Positions 33,301 to 45,300 of a stretch of 64,000 bases of DNA are shown piece by piece. Position 1 is the first letter of the stretch. Every line of letters begins with the position of its first letter. The notes beneath the pieces were generated by a model that saw nothing but the letters and a program-made list of their open reading frames with translations, was not told where the DNA came from and did no database searches. Location: assembly GCF_026151205.1 (NCBI RefSeq), contig NC_087078.1:7206675-7270674 (forward strand), read 5' to 3'. The stretch is from Bolinopsis microptera (Eukaryota; Ctenophora; Tentaculata; Lobata; Bolinopsidae). The position numbers and the translations under genes are program-made.

Positions 33301-36300
33301 AGGTTGCTACTAGGTGTCTTTATCTCATGTCCTGTAGATATAAATCGTTATTGGTGAGTTAAATTATTAAATTCCCTAATTTTTCGTAAAAATAGAAGAC
33401 CTATGCCCCAATTGAACAGAACCGTCCGGGTGCTCATTTAGGCTGTGGTGTAAGGAACCAAAGGTCCCCGCAAATGGTAACATTCCACCACTACATTTAG
33501 GACATCGATCTTTGTACTTGCGACCTCTTATTCGTCAACTTTGTATGAGACATAATTATATGTATTATGCATTAAAAGATGTGAAATTAAATGAAAAGCA
33601 AAGCGAACCTGTACTGTACATAGCTATGCACTGAAGGTTCCCTACAGCATCCTGGGAATGAGTGAAGGAGATTATAGACGTAATATTCGTTGCTGTCCGG
33701 ACTTTGTCCGCCAGAGTGAAACTTCACTATTTCGTGGTTCTTGTTGAGTGTCACTCCTTCCTCACTGATAATCTTACTGTCTAGTTGCCACCTTTATTAG
33801 GAATCAGGTTAGTAAGTTTCATACAAAGATGACTCGGTTTATTTGCTATTTTAACTGTTCAACAGTATGGTCAATGATTATGATATATTATATGATATTT
33901 AGGTTTATTTCTGGAATTTTAAGATTTGACATTGCTGAGTATATAAAAATGTATTTGTTAGACTTTTTCAGCCTCATTATCTGAAATAAATAAAACGTAC
34001 TGTATGTAGGAGAGATTAGAATATGTAAGACCGTTTAAGACTGTACAAGTAACTGTAGACGTAGTCCCAGCGGTCCCCCATACAGAGTTAGGAGTCTGCC
34101 TGCCACTCGTACTGACCCCCTCAACAGTCAACTTGTCATAGCTCTGCATTATTCCATCTGATGATAATCAACAAATTAAATTGCCACTTACTAATGTACC
34201 TAAATTTTTTGATGAAATATGATAAAGTATATGCTTATTTTAAATATTTTTAAACATTTTTAAATATTTTTAAATTTTAAATACTCAATAAAATGAACCA
34301 ACCACCGCTTTTTTTGGAGAATGAACAACCCCAGACGCCATCAGTAGAGTTATCAATGCTCAGTGTCAACGTTGACGTTAAACCTGTGTTCACTGGGTTC
34401 CTGAAATATTATTGATTAAAAAATATTGTATATTTCCCATTGAAATTATCAAAATAAAAAGTTACAAAAGTTAATTAGAATGTTTTCATTTTCCAATGTT
34501 GCCTTTTTAAATTTGATTACATTATCATCGTTTAATTGCATACTTGCAGGCACGAGTTTCACATTTCTTCCCGTCGATAGTCCAAGAGAAGACTCCTTCG
34601 CTGAAGACAGTAGAAAAATATCGACAGGTCAAAGTAAGATTCGATCCGGTAAAGACACGGCATCCTCCATTTGGTCGTAGAGATAAATCTATGGAAATTT
34701 GATGAGCTTGAAACAATTAAAAAATTATGATTTTTCAAACTGGACATGGAAAAAGCTATACATATCTACCCTTACTCATATAAAATATAGAAACTTCCCA
34801 TCCCTAATTTTTTCACTCTGATTAATATGCAGAAAGGCTACACTCATAATAATCAATGTCATTATACTCACTGTAGATTTGAGAGTTGACAGCAGCAGTC
34901 TGGTTTGTAACTTTATGTTCGTTAGAGGTGAAGAGGCACATATAGGTCTCGTTTAAGATGTTGAGCGTCCCAGGAATAGTTAAGGTGATAGTTTGAGAAC
35001 CGTTTGTGGTGATAAACCCACCATCAGTAACGGTATAGCCACCGTGTTTAGTTGTTACTGGAATACCGCTAGAAGTGGTCCATTCAATCGAGTCTAGTTC
35101 CTTCGTCAGACCAGTTACAGTACAAGATATCGTTGCTTCTGTACCGAAAAGTTGTGGCGTGTTGACCTTATTGACACCTGCAAATCAATGAACTTAGTTT
35201 ATACAAGAGGAAGCGTATTGTTCAAAATGTTAACCCATAACACGTTTACCAGGTTAATATAAATTTTTGGATCTTACCTAGTTCCAGAACTTTGGCTACA
35301 ACATTTAAGTCGGTAGATGCAGGAGAGTCTGTGTACTGAGACGAAGTTACCGAGCACTTGTATGTGAAGGATGGTTCAGCAGCAAAACCAGCTAGTTTGA
35401 CAGCCTTGATGGTGAGTTCTGCCAATTGGAGGCCGGTACCATCAACTCTTCCTTGGCTGACAACGTAGTTGGTGGTATCGGAGACAGAAACTGCAAAACC
35501 ATCAGGATCCTTCCAGACCACATTAACAGGGGTTCCACCTGCGTCTAATTCTCCGATAGTACAGGTGAACGTCTGATCAACAGCAGTAGTGACCAACTTG
35601 GGATCTGAACTGACCACTGAGAGAGATAAATGTTAATAACTTATTAAAGTATTAAGAAACTATTACAGAAACTAGTATACTTCATCATTAGATACCTTTA
35701 AACTTTTGAAAAACAATGGATATTTAGCTGAGGTTTATCGAATCGCTATTGCCGAGTACAGCTGCCTCCGGGTAGTGCTCCTTTATCTATTGATCTATTA
35801 AAATTGTCGAAATTTTATCGTCGTTTCGGGTTGTTTTTTAACAATTTTAGCAAATAATTTTTCCATCGATTTTTAATACAGTAAGCAAGAAAAGCAGTCG
35901 CTAAGCAGTAATAATATTGATATATAAGGGGTGAGGTCAAAGTTCAGTACACATAGTCATACGTTGGGGATTATTTCTCAGTCGCTGAATGCCCATTGCC
36001 CTATTCAAATATTGTTAATGCTATTGAAATAATTATTTTTGGTATACACTAAATCAAATAAAATCGATGTTAATTTGACCAAAACCCATAATCATGGGTA
36101 GAGTGTACCGCTGCCAGTGTCTCTCTTTTCCAAACAAAAGGAAATGATATAAATTTGAGGAACAGTCCGCTAATGCAAATTGATACCGAGAATGAAATCG
36201 GTCGCTCGCTTTTTCAAATCAATAAGCTTTATTACAATTCGTGAGCCGTGATCGAATGGAAAAAGCGAGCGACCGATTTCATTCTCGGTATCAATTTGCA

Positions 36301-39300
36301 TTAGCGGACTGTTCCTCAAATTTATATCATTTCCTTTTGTTTGGAAAAGAGAGACACTGGCAGCGGTACACTCTACCCATAATTATGGGTTTTGGTCAAA
36401 TATCATCTCTTTTTGATTATAATGTCAGGATAATTTACACAGCTAGTCGAAACTTCATTAACAAGAAGGTAATTTCGACGATTCCGAAATTCTGCCTTTG
36501 AAAACGTTTCCTTGTGTTTAGTTAGGTATATCTGTCGATAACCGACTGAATATGGCACTTTTTACTCATTCAAGTTGGCATTAAATTCATATATAATGCC
36601 ATTTAAATATCGTGGAAAGCAGAATATATTCGAAATCACGAATGAGCAAAATTCTCACCTTTCGCACGTGCAAACTTTGAGCGGACGTTGCGTGCGCATA
36701 CAATATTGAATCACCGTAAATTTTTGCATAGTGGTATTTAATATATAGTTTGATAAGCATGCAAAGTTTCAGAAGATTTCAAAAAGAACTTGGATCACAA
36801 CGGGACTCCAAAGTTGATAAAAATCGTGAAAATCAAAATTTTTAGTGATTTTAGCTATTTTAAATCAATTTGGGCGTGTCCCCACGTGTGCAACTTTTCG
36901 ATTTTTAACTTTAAAACTAGCCTATAACACAATTTACACCTTTAAGAAGCAAAATTGAGCTCCACAACCCAAGGGATAGCCCAACACCAGAGAATACTAA
37001 TTCACAACTTTTGTGTTTTTATAAAATTATTCTTCAAAAAAGCACTAACTTCAATAGCAAATATCTTTATGAAGGAGTAAGGTAGGAAACTTTTCCGGTA
37101 GATTTTTAGAATGCTTGAACAATTATCTAAGATGAAAATGTCCTCAGATTTTGAATAAAATTACTCTTTAATGGTGTAAAATCGATTTGAAAAGTTGTTA
37201 CTTTGTCAAAAGTCAAGTTTTAAAAACACTTAACTTGATGACGTCATCAAGTGATGATGATGATGATAAATTATTTTTCAATGTAAAGTAAAGTAAAGTA
37301 TAAACGATTATCTTTAAAACTTGTGGTTCGAAATGACTGTATCTTTTATACTATTGAATCTACGGACACTTAAATGTAGGCTACAATTGACTGCAAAAAG
37401 CGTCTATACATATATATCTTCACGACAATCTGTTGTAAAACAGGGGTTCCAGAAAACCCACTTCCCGATACTCCTGAAACATGAATTTTTTTACTGTCGA
37501 CTTGGACAAGGTCTAGACGCCCTGCAAAGTTTCAGATCTCTAACTCAATTTTAACATGGTTTTTAAGGCACCTGAATATGGCGATTTTGGGTTTTTTACC
37601 TAATTTCGTATAACATGCTGGCGCGTATTTTGCTCGCTTTTTCGAATCAATAAGCTTTATTACAATTCGTAAGCCGTGATCGAATGGAAAAATCGAGCGA
37701 CCGATTTCATTCTCGGTATCAATTTGCATTAGCGGACGGTTCCTTAAATTAATATCATTTCCTTTTGTTTGGAAAAGAGAGACACTGGCAGCGGTACACT
37801 ATACCCATGATTATGGGTTTTGGTCAAATATCATCTCTTTTTGATTATAATGTCAGGATAATTTACACAGTCGAAACTTCATTAACAAGGAGGTAATTTC
37901 GACGATTTCGAAATTCTGCCTTTGAAAACGTTTCCTTGTGTTTAGTTAGGTATATCTGTCGATAACCGACTGAATATGGCACATTTATTCATTCAAGTTT
38001 GCATTAAATTCATATATAATGCCATTTAAATATCGTGGAAAGCAGAATATATTCGAAATCACGAATGAGCAAAATTCTCACCTTTCGCACGTGCAAACTT
38101 TGAGCGGACGTTGCGTGCGCATACAATATTGAATCACCGTAAATTTTTGCATAGTGGTATTTAATATATAGTTTGATAAGCATGCAAAGTTTCAGAAGAT
38201 TTCAAAAAGAACTTGGATCACAACGGGACTCCAAAGTTGATAAAAATCGTGAAAATCAAAATTTTTAGTGATTTTAGCTATTTTAAATCAGTTTGGGCGT
38301 GTCCCCACGTGTGCAACTTTTCGATTTTTAACTTTAAAACTAGCCTATAACACAATTTACACCTTTAAGAAGCAAAATTGAGCTCCACAACCCAAGGGAT
38401 GGCCCAACACCAGAGAATACTAATTCACAACTTTTGTGTTTTTATAAAATTATTCTTCAAAAAAGCACTAACTTCAATAGCAAATATCTTTATGAAGGAG
38501 CAAGGTAGGAAACTATTCCGGTAGATTTTCGGAATGCTTGAACAATTATCTAAGGTAAAAATGCCCTCAGATTTTGAATAAAATTACTTCTTAATAGTGT
38601 AAAATCGATTTGAAAAGTTGTTACTTTGTCAAAAGTCAAGTTTTAAAAACACTTAACTTGATGACGTCATCAAGTGATGATGATGAAGTTAAATTATTTT
38701 TCAATACAATGTAAACTAAAGCTTAAACGATTATCTTCAAAACCTGTGGTTCGAGATGACTGTATCGTTTATACTTTCGAATCTACGGACACTTAAATGT
38801 AGGCTACAATTGACTGCAAAAAGCGTCTATACATACATATATATATATTATATATTTGACCAAAACCCATAATCATGGGTAGAGTGGACCGCTGCCAGTG
38901 TCTCTCTTTCCCAAACAAAAGGAAATGATATTAATTTGATTGACCGTTCTCAAATGCAAAATGATACCGAGAATGAAATCGGTCGCTCGCTTTTCCCATT
39001 CATTCACGGCTTACGAATTGTAATAAGTTTCGATTGATTAGGTACATCAATCAGATGCTGTAAAAATCTCTTTAGGTTGCGTTCGGGTCGATATCTAGTA
39101 TTTCGGGGTAAGGGTGGTAGTTATTACTTATTGAATTAGCTGAAGTTTATTGAATCTTTATTGCCGAGTACAGCTGCCTTTGGGTAGTTCTTCTTAATCT
39201 ATTACAATTGTAAATGAATGGGAAAAGCGAGCGACCGATTTCATTCTCGGTATCATTTTGCATTTGAGAACGGTCAATCAAATTAATATCATTTCCTTTT

Positions 39301-42300
39301 GTTTGGGAAAGAGAGACACTGGCAGCGGTCCACTCTACCCATGATTATGGGTTTTGGTCAAATATCATCTCTTTTTGATTATAATGTCAGGGTACTTTAT
39401 AAAGTCGAAATATAAACTGATGTCTTCATTAATAAGGAGGAAGTTTCAACGATTTCGAAATTTTTCCTTTAAAAACATTTCCTTGTGTTTAGGTAAACAT
39501 ATCGGTCGATCACTGACTGAATATGCCACTTAATACTCATTCAAGTTGGCATTAAATTCATTTATAATGACATTAAACTGTCGTGGCAAAGCAGAATTTG
39601 TTGGAAATCACGAATGAGCAAAATTCTCACCTTTCGCACGTGCAAACTTTGAGCGGACGTTGCGTGCGCATCCAATATTGAATCGCCGTAAATTTTTGCA
39701 TGTAATTGTTTTATATATAGTTTGATAAGCATGCAAAGTTTCAAAGTATTTCAAGAAGAACTGTAATCACAACGGCACTCTAAAGTTGACAGAAAATGAC
39801 GAAAACAGCAATTTTCAGTGATTTTAGCAATTTTCTATCAATTTGGGCGTGTCCCCACGTGTGCAACTTTTCGATTTTTTACTTTAAAACTAGCCTAATG
39901 CACAATTTATACCTATAGGAAGCAGAACTGAGCTCCACAACCCAAGGCATGGCCCAACACCAGAGAATACTAAATCGCAAAATTGACGTTTTTATAAAAT
40001 AATTCTTCAAAAAAGCACAAACTTCAATGACGAATATCTTTATGAAGGAGCAAGCTAAAAAAACTTTCCGGTAGATTATCAGAATGCTTGAACAATTATC
40101 TAAGGTGAAAATTTCCTCAGATTTTGAATACAATTACTTTTTAATGGTGTAAAATCATTTTTAAAAGTTATTACTTTGTCAAAAATCAAGTTTTAAAAAC
40201 GGTTAACTTGATGACGTCATCAAGGGGTGTTCATGACGTCAAATAATTTGTTTATACAATGTAAACTAAAGTGTGAACAATTATTCTCAAGACCTGTGGT
40301 CGGAAATGGCTGTATCTTTTATACTTTTGAATCTATGGACAATTAAATACAGGCTACAATTGACTGGCAAAGCGTCTATCCCTGATATATATATATATAT
40401 GTATATATCACGACAATCTGTCGTAAAACAGGGGTTCTAGAAAACCCACTTCCTGATGTTCCTGAAACCTGAAACTTTTTTTGCAGTCGATTTGGTCAAC
40501 GTCTAGACGCCCTAGAAAATTTCAGATCTCTAACTCGATTTTAACATGGTTTTTAAGGCACCTGAATATGGCGATTTTGGGTTTTTTACCGAATTTCGTA
40601 TAACAGTGCTGGCGAGTATTTTATGCAAATTTCTTAAAAATCTCAACATAACTATTTTTTATTCCTGTCATCTTTGACATCAAATTAGAATGTTTTGAAC
40701 TAAAAATAAATCTGCTGAACGACTTCCGATGAGTCTTAATGCCTGAAAAACTCCTGCCGGAGGCGGCGGCCTTCGGCCGCCGCCTCCGGCCGGAGTGCAC
40801 GCTTCGCGTGCACGAAAGAGGCTTGTAACGTGTACCAAAGGGGGTATAATAGTAAAGGGGGTACATAGTATACCCACAATAAATGCACCGGTCGTGCTTG
40901 CCAGCACTGTGATCTTCACGACAATCTGTTGTAAAACAGGAGTTCCAGAAAACCCACTTCCCGATACTCCTGAAACATGAAATTTTTTTTACAGTCGATT
41001 TGGACAAGGTCTAGACGCCCTGCAAAGTTTCATATCTCTAACTTAATTTTAACATGGTTTTTAAGGCACCTGAATATGGCGATTTTGGGTTTTTTACCTA
41101 ATTTCGTATAACATGCTGGCGCGTATTTTGCGCAAATTTCTTAAAAACCTCCACATAACTATTTCTTATTCCTGTCATCTTTAACATTGAATTAGAATGT
41201 TTTAAACTTAAATATGCCTGCTGAACTACTTTCGATGAGTCTTAATGCCTGGAAAACAATAAAGGGGATATACTAGTATAGGGGGTAAATAGTATTGTGA
41301 ATATAAGGGCGACGGTAATGCTTGCCAGCATTGTGATTTTCGGAATGAACCATAATTTTCGCGTTTTTAGATATTTTTAATAATTGGATCGATTCAATTT
41401 GTGATGCGTTGTGCTTGGCTTGTTGAAATAATATCCTGGACAATAAGTAAGAGTTCGTAGTGGACTACTTTTCGGAAAAATGAATGTTCTTCCAAATAAA
41501 GCCCTGTAAGGTAAAATTATTTATTCTTACTACCAGCCTGTTTCACTTCTTTGTTTTCTGATTTAACGTCGGAAGTAAGTTATCGCAAAGCATTTTGAAG
41601 TTTTGTTGAAAGATATAAATTCAAACTGAAATTATCAAAACTGTAGTCCAATATGGATGTAAACATTCTAACATTTAAAGAACATACCATAAACGTTTAG
41701 ATTGACGGTGGTATCCGAATGGCTGGAATTAGGTAAAGAACCAGAAGTCACTCTGCAAGTGTACGCAGTATCTTCATTCACAAGAGTCCCGTCTACAGCA
41801 AGATTTGATGTTTGTGTCCCTCCAGAATGGCTTCCTTGGACAGAGGTAAACTTTTCAGCTGTAACTGGTCCTGTAATAGTTCGCCAGGTCACTGTTGCTG
41901 TTTTTGTCAATCCAGTGATAACACAGGATATTGTTGTATCTGAGCCTTTCTTCACTTCTTTGTTTACTGATTCAACGTCTGAAGCAAGTTATCGTTAAGT
42001 ATTTTGAAGTTTGACTGTAAGTATAAATTCAATCTGAAATTATCAAAACTGTAGTCCAATATTGATGTAAACATTCTAACATTTAAAGAACATACCATAA
42101 ACGTTAAGATTGACGGTGGTATCCGAATGGCTGGAATCAGGTAAAGAACCAGAAGTCACTCTGCAAGTGTAGGCAGTATCTTCATTCACAAGAGTCCCGT
42201 CTACAGCAAGAGTTGATGTTTGTGTCCCTCCAGAATGGCTTCCTTGGACAGAGGTGAACTTTTCAGCTGTAACTGGTCCTGTAGTAGTTCGCCAGGTCAC

Positions 42301-45300
42301 TGTTGCTGTTTTTGTCAATCCAGTGATAACACAGGATATTGTTGTATCTGAGCCCTTCTTCACTTCTTTGTTTACTGATTCAACGTCTGAAGCAAGTTAT
42401 CGTTAAGTATTTTGAAGTTTGACTGTAAGTATAAATTCAATCTGAAATTATCAAAACTGTAGTCCAATATTGATGTAAACATTCTAACATTTAAAGAACA
42501 TACCATAAACGTTAAGATTGACGGTGGTATCCGAATGGCTGGAATTAGGTAAAGAACCAGAAGTCACTCTGCAAGTGTACGCAGTATCTTCATTCACAAG
42601 AGTCCCGTCTACAGCAAGATTTGATGTTTGTGTCCCTCCAGAATGGCTTCCTTGGACAGAGGTAAACTTTTCAGCTGTAACTGGTCCTGTAATAGTTCGC
42701 CAGGTCACTGTTGCTGTTTTTGTCAATCCAGTGATAACACAGGATATTGTTGTATCTGAGCCTTTCTTCACTTCTTTGTTTACTGATTCAACGTCTGAAG
42801 CAAGTTATCGTTAAGTATTTTGAAGTTTGACTGTAAGTATAAATTCAATCTGAAATTATCAAAACTGTAGTGCAATATTGATGTAAACAATTAAAGAACA
42901 TACCATAAACGTTAAGATTGACGGTGGTATCCGAATGGCTGGAATCAGGTAAAGAACCAGAAGTCACTCTGCAAGTGTAGGCAGTATCTTCATTCACAAG
43001 AGTCCCGTCTACAGCAAGAGTTGATGTTTGTGTCCCTCCAGAATGGCTTCCTTGGACAGAGGTGAACTTTTCAGCGGTAACTGGTCCTGTAGTAGTTCGC
43101 CAGGTCACTTTTGCTGTTTTTGTCAATCCAGTGATAACACAGGATATTGTTGTATCTGAGCCTTTCTTCACTTCTTTGTTTACTGATTTAACGTCTGAAG
43201 CAAGTTATCGTTAAGTATTTTGAAGTTTGACTGTAAGTATAAATTCAATCTGAAATTATCAAAACTGTAGTGCAATATTGATGTAAACAATTAAAGAACA
43301 TACCATAAACGTTAAGATTGACGGTGGTGTCCGAATGGCTGGAATCAGGTAAAGAACCAGAAGTCACTCTGCAAGTATAGGCAGTATCTTCATTCACAAG
43401 AGTCCCGTCTACAGCAAGAGTTGATGTTTGTGTCCCTCCAGAATGGCTTCCTTGGACAGAGGTGAACTTTTCAGCGGTAACTGGTCCTGTAGTAGTTCGC
43501 CAGGTCACTTTTGCTGTTTTTGTCAATCCAGTGAGAACACAGGATATTGTTGTATCTGAGCCTTTCTTCACTTCTTTGTTTACTGATTCAACGTCTGAAG
43601 CAAGTTATCGTTAAGTATTTTGAAGTTTGACTGTAAGTATAAATTCAATCTGAAATTATCAAAACTGTAGTGCAATATTGATGTAAACATTTAAAGAACA
43701 TACCATAAACGTTAAGATTGACAATGGTATCCGAATGGCTGGAATCAGGTAAAGAACCAGAAGTCACTCTGCAAGTGTACGCAGTATCTTCATTCACAAG
43801 AGTCCCGTCTACAGCAAGAGTTGATGTTTGTGTCCCTCCAGAATGGCTTCCTTGGACAGAGGTGAACTTTTCAGCTGTAACTGGTCCTGTAGTAGTTCGC
43901 CAGGTCACTGTTGCTGTTTTTGTCAATCCAGTGATAACACAGGATATTGTTGTATCTGAGCCTTTCTTCACTTCTTTGTTTACTGATTCAACGTCTGAAG
44001 CAAGTTATCGTTAAGTATTTTGAAGTTTGACTGTAAGTATAAATTCAATCTGAAATTATCAAAACTGTAGTGCAATATTGATGTAAACATTTAAAGAACA
44101 TACCATAAACGTTAAGATTGACAATGGTATCCGAATGGCTGGAATCAGGTAAAGAACCAGAAGTCACTCTGCAAGTGTAGGCAGTATCTTCATTCACAAG
44201 AGTCCCGTCTACAGCAAGAGTTGATGTTTGTGTCCCTCCAGAATGGCTTCCTTGGACAGAGGTGAACTTTTCAGCTGTAACTGGTCCTGTAGTAGTTCGC
44301 CAGGTCACTGTTGCTGTTTTTGTCAATCCAGTGATAACACAGGATATTGTTGTATCTGAGCCTTTCTTCACTTCTTTGTTTACTGATTCAACGTCTGAAG
44401 CAAGTTATCGTTAAGTATTTTGAAGTTTGACTGTAAGTATAAATTCAATCTGAAATTATCAAAACTGTAGTGCAGTATTGATGTAAACATTTAAAGAACA
44501 TACCATAAACGTTAAGATTGACGGTGGTATCCGAATGGCTGGAATCAGGTAAAGAACCAGAAGTCACTCTGCAAGTGTACGCAGTATCTTCATTCACAAG
44601 AGTCCCGTCTACAGCAAGAGTTGATGTTTGTGTCCCTCCAGAATGGCTTCCTTGGACAGGGGTGAACTTTTCAGCTGGAACTGGTCCTGTACTAGTTCTC
44701 CAGGTCACTGTTGCTGTTTCTGTCAATCCAGTGATAACACAGGATATTGTTGTATCTGAGCCTTTCTTCACTTCTTTGTTTACTGATTCAACGTCTGAAG
44801 TAAGTTATCGTTAAGTATTTTGAAGTTTGACTGTAAGTATAAATTCAATCTGAAATTATCAAAACTGTAGTGCAATATTGATGTAAACATTTAAAGAACA
44901 TACCATAAACGTTAAGATTGACGGTGGTATCCGAGTGGCTCGAATAAGATAAAGAACCAGAAGTCACTCTGCAAGTGTAGGCAGTATCTTCATTCACAAG
45001 TGTTCCGTATACAGCAAGAGTTGATGTTTGTGTTCCTCCAGAATGGCTTCCTTGGACAGGGTTGAATTTTTCAGCTGGAACTGGTCCTGTACTTGTTCGC
45101 CAGGTCACTGTTGCTGTTTCTCTCAAACCAGTGATAACACAGGATATTGTTGTATCTGAGCCTTTCTTCACTTCTTTGTTTACTGATTTGACGCGAACTT
45201 CTGAAGTAAGTTATCGTAAATTATTTGAAGTTTGGTTGTAAGACATAAATTCGAACTAAAATATAAAAACTGCAGTACAAGATTATTGTTAGAGTTTAAA

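Larger units (their letters stand above)
36073..41150. repeat. Block of related ~1.4-kb repeats in the intron after the Ig array
   Basis: At least three long copies in the plus direction (about 36262-37640, 37640-38850, 39210-40620), one short reversed piece (38860-39010) and a partial tail copy (40915-41150). The first copy is head-to-head with a reversed start, making a palindrome with ~140-base arms (36073-36214 and 36262-36402). Each full copy starts with 'aagcgagcgaccgatttcat', holds 'gtgtccccacgtgtgcaact' and a CTTGATGACGTCATCAAG palindrome, and ends near 'gattttgggttttttacc'. No protein; a non-autonomous family amplified in place. Confidence 0.85.
41688..45200 (-). repeat. Tandem array of nine near-identical Ig exons with their introns
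   Basis: Exons (minus strand): 44904-45200, 44504-44794, 44104-44394, 43704-43994, 43304-43594, 42904-43194, 42504-42794, 42096-42386, 41688-41978. The first is 297 bases, the others 291 (97 codons), all phase 1-1. Unit period is 400, or 408 for the last ones, which keep an extra 'acattcta' in the intron. Each exon encodes one Ig domain: TTISCVITGL (Cys), TVTWRT (Trp), EDTAYTCRVTSGS (Cys), ending NLNVYG. The introns (109-117 bases) are as conserved as the exons. Units 1 and 3 (from the right-hand end of the gene) and units 6 and 7 encode identical proteins. Confidence 0.93.

Noticed and set aside
40757-40813. GC hairpins as bacterial terminators or contamination
   Set aside because: No T-run follows, both lie inside eukaryotic repeats within a spliced gene's intron, and similar hairpins occur elsewhere in the window.
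41702-44814. Plus-strand 98-codon open frames repeated through the Ig array
   Set aside because: Antisense shadows of the minus-strand Ig exons; they contain no domain and owe their repetition to the array.
41688-45200. CRISPR-like array
   Set aside because: The 400-base period and coding Ig domains with splice sites exclude a CRISPR array; no cas genes.
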